Assembly: GCA_020059765.1 (NCBI GenBank) | Contig: JAGVBM010000420.1 | Location: forward strand, 1 to 5,543 | Source of the DNA: Bacillota bacterium | Lineage (GTDB): Bacteria; Bacillota; Bacilli; Tumebacillales; Effusibacillaceae | Length of the DNA stretch: 5,543 bases | Direction: 5' to 3' | Shown here: piece after piece, positions 1 to 5,543 of the stretch | Layout of the letters: each line of letters starts with the position of its first letter | Position numbering within the stretch: position 1 is the stretch's first letter | The notes under the pieces: generated by a model | Seen by the model: the letters and a program-made list of their open reading frames with translations, nothing else | What the model was told of the DNA's origin: nothing | The model's database searches: none | Translations under genes and position numbers: made by a program

Positions 1-2151
1 AAACAAAATCAAGTAATTCTGGAAAGTCTTACAGACGGTTATTACGAACTCGATATGAATGGCAGGTTAACGTTTTTAAATCATTCATTGTGTGCGATTC
101 TTGGATATTCCAAAGACGAATTGATGGGAATGGAAATTAACAATCTCATGGATCAACGAGCGGTCAATAAAATATATTCCATCATGAATAGAGCTTATAA
201 ATCCAATCAGCCTATTAGATCAATAGAATGGGAGTATATTCGAAAAGACGGCTATAAAGGATTCACTGAGGGTTCAATTTCTGTTGTGAAGAATAAAGAA
301 GGGCAACCAATTGGTTTTCGTGGGATTATTCGAGATATAACGGAACGAAAAGCAGCGGAGAAGGAACTTTTTGATACTAAGGTAAAACTGGAGTCTTTTA
401 TCAATAATTCTTCTGACGCTATCGTGATCGTTAATTTAGAAGGTAATACCGTTCAAGTGAATCGTGCTTTCGAAAAGATGTTTGGTTGGAATGAACAAGA
501 GGTTGTTGGCAGATTGGTTCCTATTGTTCCCAAAGATTTGATAGATGAGGCTGCAGAAATTTTTACGCAGGTGTTTTCGGGAGTAGGCATTACTGAACAT
601 GACACGATTCGACAAAAAAAAGATGGAAGCCTAATTCATGTAAGCGTGATGGTTTCGCCTATTAAAGACGGACAGGGAAATGTGCGTGCCACTGCCGGTA
701 TTCTAAGGGACATCACCGAGAGAAAGACAATGGAAAAAGCGCTTCGAAATAGTGAAGAAAAGTACCGTATTATAGCAGAAAATACGTCTGATTTAATTGC
801 TGTCATTGGAGTGGACGGAACTTTCAGGTACACTTCTCCGTCTCATCGAATGATATTAGGCTTCTCACCGGAATCATTGCCGATCAATTTGCTTCATCCT
901 GAAGACGTTCATACAGTACATCATGTTTTTTCAGAAATGATTCAAACCCGAAAACCACGTCAGTTTGAATTTCGCGTTCAACATAAGGATGGCCGTTGGG
1001 TTTATCTTGAGACGTACGGTTCCCCTGTGGTTGGCGAAAATGGAGAGGTGGAAAGCATTGTCCTCGTCTCTCGTGATATAACGAAGCGTCGGGAGGCAGA
1101 ACAACGGTTAAAGGAGAGTGAGGAACGATATCGATCACTCTTTGAACATAATCCCGATATGATTTTTTCGCTTGATTCTGACGGGAATTTCACGAGTGTG
1201 AATCCATCCGGTTATATGATTTCAGGTTATCCGTTTGAAGAACTTTATCAAAAATCATTTACGTCTCTTGTAGTTCCAAAAGATGTAGAGAGGATATTGC
1301 AATACTTTAAGAAGACAATGCAGGGAGAACCGCAGAATTATGAAACTGCTATTCTACACAAGACTGGAAGCAGCATTGATTTATCAATTACAAATATCCC
1401 TATTATTGTAGAAAACAAAATCGTCGGTATTTATGGAATAGCACAGGATATAACCGAATTAAAGAGGACCGGGGAATTGCTGAGGAAATCGGATAAGCTT
1501 GCGGTGGTAGGTCAGTTGGCAGCAGGGGTAGCTCATGAAATTCGCAATCCATTAACGGCTATCCGTGGATTTGTTCAATTACTCGAATCCAATTTAAGTG
1601 AGAATAAAGAATATTCTACTATTATGTTATCTGAATTAGATCGTATAGAACTCATCATTAGTGAATTTCTTGTACTTGCCAAACCACAGGTTATCAAGTT
1701 TGAACCAAGAGATCTTCTCAATATCTTGGAAGATATTATTGCTCTGCTAGGTACTCAGGCCATCATGAATAATGTTCGCTTTCTAACTGAGTTTGAGGAT
1801 GATATTCCCACCATTCAATGTGTGGGGAACCATTTAAAACAGGTGTTCATCAACATTCTTAAAAATGCAATCGATGCAATGCCGGATGGGGGAGAAATCA
1901 TAATGCAGGTAAAGAGAAAAGATTCTGACAAGGTATTGATTCGTTTCGTTGACCAGGGGTGTGGAATTTCAGAGGAACGGCTGCCAAAGCTAGGAGAACC
2001 ATTTTATACGACCAAAGAAAAAGGCACCGGATTAGGGTTAATGATTAGTTATAAAATTATCGAAGAGCATTTAGGGAGCATGAACATTTCGAGTGAAGTA
2101 AATAAAGGGACTGCCGTTGAGATTATTTTGCCAATCTCTAACAGAGTTTAA
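1..2151 (+). CDS. Multi-PAS sensor histidine kinase, sporulation-kinase type (5' end outside window)
   Basis: This is a signal-transducing histidine kinase: PAS domains sense a ligand or redox cue, and the core autophosphorylates a histidine and passes phosphate to a response regulator. The frame is open from base 1, and the codons before the first ATG (base 55) already read as a PAS domain (ESLTDGYYELDMNGRLTFLN), so that ATG is internal and the true start lies upstream. Counting codons from base 1, four PAS units end in RDITERK (111), RDITERK (236), RDITKRR (358) and QDITELK (482). The DHp H-box is GVAHEIRNPL with phospho-acceptor His512. The HATPase_c domain shows the N box around Asn622 (NILKNAIDAMPDGG), G1 DQGCGIS from 651, F box EPFYTT near 668 and G2 GTGLGL 675-680. 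It ends cleanly after codon 716 with no receiver domain. No membrane segment is visible, though one could lie upstream. The H-box region resembles Bacillus KinA/KinE, which feed the Spo0F phosphorelay; that role here is inference, as no partner regulator is present. It is visibly more AT-rich than the other two genes. Confidence 0.95.
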   Translation, partial: KQNQVILESLTDGYYELDMNGRLTFLNHSLCAILGYSKDELMGMEINNLMDQRAVNKIYSIMNRAYKSNQPIRSIEWEYIRKDGYKGFTEGSISVVKNKEGQPIGFRGIIRDITERKAAEKELFDTKVKLESFINNSSDAIVIVNLEGNTVQVNRAFEKMFGWNEQEVVGRLVPIVPKDLIDEAAEIFTQVFSGVGITEHDTIRQKKDGSLIHVSVMVSPIKDGQGNVRATAGILRDITERKTMEKALRNSEEKYRIIAENTSDLIAVIGVDGTFRYTSPSHRMILGFSPESLPINLLHPEDVHTVHHVFSEMIQTRKPRQFEFRVQHKDGRWVYLETYGSPVVGENGEVESIVLVSRDITKRREAEQRLKESEERYRSLFEHNPDMIFSLDSDGNFTSVNPSGYMISGYPFEELYQKSFTSLVVPKDVERILQYFKKTMQGEPQNYETAILHKTGSSIDLSITNIPIIVENKIVGIYGIAQDITELKRTGELLRKSDKLAVVGQLAAGVAHEIRNPLTAIRGFVQLLESNLSENKEYSTIMLSELDRIELIISEFLVLAKPQVIKFEPRDLLNILEDIIALLGTQAIMNNVRFLTEFEDDIPTIQCVGNHLKQVFINILKNAIDAMPDGGEIIMQVKRKDSDKVLIRFVDQGCGISEERLPKLGEPFYTTKEKGTGLGLMISYKIIEEHLGSMNISSEVNKGTAVEIILPISNRV

Positions 2152-2178
2152 TTCACAGATATCATCTGCAGAACACTT

Positions 2179-2196
2179 GACCCGCATCCTGCGGTC
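2179..2196 (+). terminator. Weak hairpin after the kinase gene, possible terminator
   Basis: GACCCGC pairs with GCGGTC around the loop ATCCT, giving six base pairs with one bulged C. A run of five T follows only after a ten-base gap (2207-2211). The stem is short and the T-tract is detached, so this is at best a weak terminator, and the kinase and chemoreceptor could still be partly co-transcribed. Confidence 0.2.
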
Positions 2197-2303
2197 TGCG
2201 ATGGACTTTTTCGAAAATTGCCGTAATACAGATAGGAATCTCACGGTTATTCGGGAATTAATAATTATAAAACACGTTTGTTTGTATTATCTATACTTTC
2301 TGC

Positions 2304-2309
2304 AAGGGG
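2304..2309 (+). promoter_or_regulatory. Ribosome binding site that sets the chemoreceptor start
   Basis: AAGGGG lies seven bases before ATG 2317, a near-ideal Shine-Dalgarno site for a Firmicute. The frame is also open from a TTG at 2278, but nothing purine-rich precedes that codon, and starting there would translate through this site. ATG 2317 is therefore the preferred start. Confidence 0.8.
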
Positions 2310-2316
2310 TGCACAA

Positions 2317-3921
2317 ATGAGAGTATCATCAAAACTGAAAAAAAGGTCTTTGTCCAAAGTACAGGCAGCTGCGAAGGATATGGAACGTCTTTTGACGAAC
2401 CGCTCATTGGAGGAAGCAACTCCCGACCTGCGGGACCTAATTGACCGGATGCTTGAAAAGGACGAGTTTTTGGCATTTTATGAGCGGGACGGTTTTTGCC
2501 TGATACACTCCAACCGACTGCGGGAAGGAATCTATTTCAACAACCCGACGGAACTTAAAGCGGCTCAAACCTTGGAACCGATCACTCAACTCTACACCCG
2601 GAACACCGGCGAACTTTTACTGGACGCGGCCGCTCCTGTCCGAATCAATGGGAAACCGGCTTATGCCGTAAGATTAGGGGTGATTCTACCAGCCTCATCC
2701 TACAAATGGAAAGTATTGCTATCCTTTCTTACACCCGTTGCATTTGCCTTGACCGGTATCTGGACAAGCAGTTCGCTTATTGCAAGAATGGTTTTCTCTG
2801 TAGCGACCCTGCTGGTTGCAGTCGTTATGAGTCAACTCTTGTTTCGCACATTTCATCAAAATTGGCGGGATTGGGTATCGGTTACCAAGTCGATTTCCTC
2901 CGGCAGGCTGAAAGGAAGGGCTCAAACGAAACGACGGGACGAGTTAGGGCAAGTTGCTTTTGAAATTAACAAAATGGCAATCGGCATGCACAATATCCTG
3001 ACTGAACTGCGCAACGCTTCTTCTTCCACACAGAAGATCAGTCAAAAACAGGGGGACATGGTTCGCGACCTGCTCGCAGCTTCCCAGCAATTATCCGCAA
3101 GTCTGCAGCAAATCAGCGGCGGGTCGGCGGAACAATCCCAATTGGTCAGAGATACAGAACAAACCCTCAAAGAGATTAACAATAAAATCCGTCTGGCAGG
3201 ATCCGAACTGGAAGCGGCAAGCAAACAATCGCAAGAAGCGGAAAATTCTGCGGTGATCGGAATGGATAAAACAAATACGTTGCTGGCTCAAATGCAGCGA
3301 ATTCAACATGCCAGCCTGACTGCAGAATCTTCCATGCAGGAGCTGGAAAGACAGGCTGCGGGAATAGAGCAAATGATTCTTGGTATCCGGGAAATCGCAG
3401 AACAAACAAACCTTCTTGCACTGAATGCGGCTATCGAGGCGGCAAGAGCGGGAGAAGAGGGAAGAGGGTTTGCCGTGGTGGCGGATGAGGTGCGCAAACT
3501 GGCTTCCCGGTCGGACGAAGTGGCTTCCCAGGTCATGCAGCTTGCGGGCAGCATCAGTCAAAACTCGCAGTACTCTGCAAACATTGTAAAAGAAGAACGG
3601 GAGGAAGTGGATCAAGGTCTTGGACTGGTTCGCGAAATGCAGGAGTTGATCCAAAATCTCACAGAGAAATCGTCAACCACTGCAGTCCAAACGAATCGCA
3701 TCTCAGTTGTTATGTCCGAAGTTCTGAAGGGGGTCGACTCCATTGAGACTCGGATCGAAAAAGTGCGTGAAATCTCCGAATCATTTACTTCCTCGGCAGA
3801 GGAAGTGGCGGCTACCGGTGAAATGCAGTACAATGCGACAGAACAACTGGCCGATCAAACCAACCATTTGCGGGAAGTATCTGACAAGATCAGCCAGATA
3901 TCCGACCGGTTCGAACTGTGA
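2317..3921 (+). CDS. Methyl-accepting chemotaxis protein with N-terminal cytoplasmic sensor and membrane hairpin
   Basis: A 534-residue chemoreceptor that would control CheA through CheW in a membrane-bound array. The N-terminus is basic (MRVSSKLKKRSLSK) with no signal peptide or transmembrane segment. Residues ~45-125 form a PAS/Cache-like sensor (FYERDGFCLIHSNRLREG, then AAPVRINGKPAYAVRLGV). Two hydrophobic segments follow, ~133-152 and ~157-176, separated by a very short loop, then HAMP (~177-231, with DELGQVAFEINKM). The signalling domain fills the rest. Its tip is EIAEQTNLLALNAAIEAARAG (from 359) and continues to DEVRKLASRS (390-399). About 154 residues follow the tip, which fits the 44-heptad class usual in Bacillus. 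Two matches to the Bacillus methylation consensus are at Gln264-Gln265 (SASLQQISGG) and Glu495-Glu496 (TSSAEEVAAT). There is no C-terminal CheR-binding pentapeptide; the protein ends SDRFEL. The family assignment is certain. The ligand is unknown, and the cytoplasmic placement of the sensor is inferred from topology. It stands alone with its own terminator. Confidence 0.95.
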   Translation: MRVSSKLKKRSLSKVQAAAKDMERLLTNRSLEEATPDLRDLIDRMLEKDEFLAFYERDGFCLIHSNRLREGIYFNNPTELKAAQTLEPITQLYTRNTGELLLDAAAPVRINGKPAYAVRLGVILPASSYKWKVLLSFLTPVAFALTGIWTSSSLIARMVFSVATLLVAVVMSQLLFRTFHQNWRDWVSVTKSISSGRLKGRAQTKRRDELGQVAFEINKMAIGMHNILTELRNASSSTQKISQKQGDMVRDLLAASQQLSASLQQISGGSAEQSQLVRDTEQTLKEINNKIRLAGSELEAASKQSQEAENSAVIGMDKTNTLLAQMQRIQHASLTAESSMQELERQAAGIEQMILGIREIAEQTNLLALNAAIEAARAGEEGRGFAVVADEVRKLASRSDEVASQVMQLAGSISQNSQYSANIVKEEREEVDQGLGLVREMQELIQNLTEKSSTTAVQTNRISVVMSEVLKGVDSIETRIEKVREISESFTSSAEEVAATGEMQYNATEQLADQTNHLREVSDKISQISDRFEL

Positions 3922-3936
3922 GCAAATTAACCGATG

Positions 3937-3963
3937 GAGCACTCAGCGCGAGTGCTCTTTTTT
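3937..3963 (+). terminator. Rho-independent terminator of the chemoreceptor gene
   Basis: GAGCACTC (3937-3944) and GAGTGCTC (3950-3957) form a perfect eight-base-pair stem around the loop AGCGC, followed at once by six T (3958-3963). It starts 15 bases after the chemoreceptor stop codon, which is classic placement, and should isolate that gene from the ABC-F gene. Confidence 0.93.
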
Positions 3964-3990
3964 GACCAATTCATGACGGCGTCCTATATT
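3962..3990 (+). promoter_or_regulatory. Sigma-A-like promoter of the ABC-F gene
   Basis: TTGACC (3962-3967) and TATATT (3985-3990) each match five of six consensus bases and sit exactly 17 bases apart. The predicted transcript start, about base 3997, gives a leader of roughly 47 bases before ATG 4045. That is too short for the long attenuator leaders of antibiotic-induced ABC-F genes such as vmlR, so housekeeping expression is more likely. The -35 begins with the last two T of the preceding terminator. Confidence 0.6.
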
Positions 3991-4027
3991 GTATGATACA
4001 GTAAGAAAGTTATGGGTCAAAATTATC

Positions 4028-4035
4028 AAAGGTGG
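4028..4035 (+). promoter_or_regulatory. Ribosome binding site of the ABC-F gene
   Basis: AAAGGTGG is a strong Shine-Dalgarno site. Three in-frame starts follow: ATG 4039 (three bases after the site, too close), TTG 4042 (six bases) and ATG 4045 (nine bases). ATG 4045 is chosen because it is an ATG at workable spacing and gives MISTNGITLRYG, which matches the usual N-terminus of the family. Confidence 0.75.
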
Positions 4036-4044
4036 TAAATGTTG

Positions 4045-5543
4045 ATGATCAGTACAAACGGGATTACTCTGCGATATGGAAAACGGACATTATTTGAAGA
4101 CGTGACAATAAAATTCACTCCCGGAAACTGTTACGGTTTAATCGGAGCGAATGGGGCAGGCAAATCGACATTCCTGAAAATCCTTTCCGGAGAATTGGAA
4201 GCTAATCACGGGGAAGTGATCATTACCCCCGGTGAAAGACTCGCTGTCTTAAAACAGAATCACTTCGAGTTTGACGAATTTGAAGTGTTAAAGACAGTGA
4301 TCATGGGACACCGCAGGCTGTATGAAATCATGGAGGAAAAAGACGCTATCTATGCAAAAGGGGATTTCTCCGAGGAAGATGGCATGCGTGCCGCTGAGTT
4401 GGAAGGCGAGTTCGCGGATCTCAACGGCTGGTCAGCGGAACCGGAGGCGGCGGAATTATTGCAGGGATTGGGCATTCCTGTCGAACTTCACCAGAAGAAG
4501 ATGAAAGAGCTGGACGGCAACGCAAAAGTACGGGTTCTTTTGGCTCAGGCATTATTTGGCAACCCTGACATTCTGTTATTGGACGAGCCGACAAACCATT
4601 TGGACATGGAATCAATCAAGTGGCTTGAGAAATTTCTTTATGACTATCCCAATACAGTAATTGTCGTTTCCCACGACAGACATTTTTTGAATCAGGTGTG
4701 CACACATATTGCCGATATCGATTTCGGCAAGATACAGCTGTATGTTGGGAACTATGACTTCTGGTATGAATCGAGCCAACTTGTTTTGCAATTGTCAAAA
4801 AACGCCAATAAGAAGAAGGAAGAGAAGATTCAGGAACTTGAGGAATTCATCCGACGTTTCAGCGCGAATGCCTCGAAATCGAAACAAGCCACATCCCGCA
4901 AAAAACAGCTTGAAAAAATTACTCTGGATGACATTAAGCCGTCTTCACGCAAATATCCGTTCATCGATTTCAAGCCGGAGCGTGAGGCTGGAAATGATAT
5001 CCTGTCGGTAAAAAATCTGTCGGTAACCATTGAGGGCGAAAAGGTTTTGGAGAATATCAGTTTTACTGTGAATAAAGGGGATAAGATTGCTTTAGTCGGA
5101 CCGAATGAACTGGCTAAAACAACGCTGTTCAAAACCCTCATGGGCGAGTTCGAAGCTGATTCCGGTGAATATAAGTGGGGCATCACGACATCACAGGCGT
5201 ATTTTCCAAAAGATAACGCCGGATATTTTAAGACAGATCTCAATTTGGTTGACTGGCTGCGTCAATACTCGAAAGAGCAGGACGAAACATTTATCAGAAG
5301 CTTCCTAGGGCGGATGTTGTTCTCCGGGGAAGAATCGTTAAAGAAAGCAAATGTTCTTTCCGGCGGTGAAAAAGTTCGCTGCATGTTTGCCAAGATGATG
5401 TGTAAAGGCGCGAACGTCTTACTGCTGGATGAACCCACCAACCATCTGGATCTAGAGTCGATTACGGCACTGAATAACGGGCTGATTTCCTTTGGAGGCA
5501 GTATTCTGTTTGTTTCACATGACCATCAATTCGTGCAAACAGT
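4045..5543 (+). CDS. ykpA: ABC-F ATPase, YkpA/YbiT subfamily (3' end outside window)
   Basis: ABC-F proteins are soluble twin-ATPase proteins that bind the ribosomal E site and adjust translation; the exact role of YkpA/YbiT members is poorly known. The visible 499 residues are uninterrupted, and some 40 more are expected from the usual ~540. NBD1: Walker A GANGAGKST (34-42), Q-loop near KQNH, an arm-like helical insert at ~85-140, signature position LDGNA (156-160), Walker B LLLDEPTNHLD (177-187) and switch SHDR (209-212). The inter-domain linker (~240-315) is basic and helical and includes RFSANASKSKQATSRKK. NBD2: starts near 319, Walker A position GPNELAKTT (352-360), signature LSGGE (438-442), Walker B LLLDEPTNHLD (459-469) and SHDH (491-494). 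There are no membrane segments, so it is not a transporter subunit. Both Walker B glutamates are present. The first signature and second P-loop deviate from consensus. The subfamily call rests on overall resemblance to remembered YkpA sequence, notably NCYGLIGANGAGKSTFLKIL and TTSQAYFPKDN, so the symbol is a family name rather than proven orthology. It has its own promoter and follows a terminator. Confidence 0.93.
   Translation, partial: MISTNGITLRYGKRTLFEDVTIKFTPGNCYGLIGANGAGKSTFLKILSGELEANHGEVIITPGERLAVLKQNHFEFDEFEVLKTVIMGHRRLYEIMEEKDAIYAKGDFSEEDGMRAAELEGEFADLNGWSAEPEAAELLQGLGIPVELHQKKMKELDGNAKVRVLLAQALFGNPDILLLDEPTNHLDMESIKWLEKFLYDYPNTVIVVSHDRHFLNQVCTHIADIDFGKIQLYVGNYDFWYESSQLVLQLSKNANKKKEEKIQELEEFIRRFSANASKSKQATSRKKQLEKITLDDIKPSSRKYPFIDFKPEREAGNDILSVKNLSVTIEGEKVLENISFTVNKGDKIALVGPNELAKTTLFKTLMGEFEADSGEYKWGITTSQAYFPKDNAGYFKTDLNLVDWLRQYSKEQDETFIRSFLGRMLFSGEESLKKANVLSGGEKVRCMFAKMMCKGANVLLLDEPTNHLDLESITALNNGLISFGGSILFVSHDHQFVQT

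Larger units (their letters stand above)
2152..2316. other. AT-rich intergenic gap between kinase and chemoreceptor
   Basis: These 165 bases hold no credible gene. The first third contains a small imperfect hairpin (2179-2196). The stretch at about 2247-2300 is very AT-rich and has several -10-like hexamers (TATAAA 2266-2271, TATTAT 2285-2290), but none has a convincing -35 at 16-18 bases, and no good sigma-D site (TAAA-N15-GCCGATAT) is present. TAAA at 2268-2271 is followed at the right distance only by TTATCTAT. A promoter for the chemoreceptor is likely here but cannot be pinned down. Confidence 0.6.

Noticed and set aside
55..57. ATG 55 as the start of the histidine kinase
   Set aside because: It has no ribosome binding site, and the open frame upstream already encodes conserved PAS sequence, so the gene begins outside the window.
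2293..2298. TATACT as a -10 element for the chemoreceptor gene
   Set aside because: Transcription would start at about 2305, inside the ribosome binding site, and there is no -35 at the right distance.
2117..2320. 67-codon plus-strand frame starting at TTG inside the kinase end, its stop overlapping the chemoreceptor ATG as ATGA
   Set aside because: It has no ribosome binding site, overlaps the conserved kinase C-terminus, and its product shows no recognisable pattern; the ATGA overlap is probably chance.
3091..3654. 187-codon minus-strand open frame
   Set aside because: It lies wholly antisense to the conserved signalling hairpin of the chemoreceptor; the Cys/Leu/Phe-rich product is what reversed coiled-coil codons give.
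3960..4022. Inverted repeat TTTTGACC (3960-3967) and GGTCAAAA (4015-4022) flanking the ABC-F promoter
   Set aside because: The arms are only eight bases, 47 apart, and half of each is an A/T run. The left arm lies upstream of the predicted transcript start, so no RNA hairpin would form. An operator role has no other support.
4830..5243. 137-codon minus-strand open frame
   Set aside because: Antisense to the conserved ABC-F linker and second ATPase domain, with no start signal.

Overview
The window holds three plus-strand genes, two of them cut by the window edges. The layout is: the 3' part of a multi-PAS sensor histidine kinase (1-2151), a 165-base AT-rich gap, a complete methyl-accepting chemotaxis protein (2317-3921), a strong intrinsic terminator (3937-3963), a sigma-A-like promoter that begins in the terminator's T-tract (3962-3990), and the first ~500 codons of an ABC-F ATPase of the YkpA/YbiT type (4045 to the end). 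I found no RNA genes, mobile elements, CRISPR arrays or supported minus-strand genes.

The host looks like a Gram-positive, endospore-forming member of the Bacillales. The kinase core resembles the sporulation (KinA/KinE) family. The chemoreceptor has the long hairpin and methylation-site pattern typical of Firmicutes. The ABC-F protein resembles Bacillus YkpA over its whole visible length. The Shine-Dalgarno sites are strong (AAGGGG, AAAGGTGG). The mid-range GC of the last two genes would fit lineages such as Alicyclobacillaceae or Paenibacillaceae, but this placement is inference.

The kinase and chemoreceptor are both signal-input proteins, but nothing shows that they work together. They are separated by 165 bases and differ in base composition, and no response regulator or che gene is present. 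The terminator and new promoter make the ABC-F gene a separate transcription unit.

Two points deserve attention. The chemoreceptor has an Aer-like layout: a sensor domain with no transmembrane segment in front of it, then a membrane hairpin, HAMP and signalling domain. The ABC-F protein has lost consensus residues in both halves of one composite ATP site (NBD1 signature and NBD2 Walker A), while the other site is intact. I see no clear sign of a wholly new system here.
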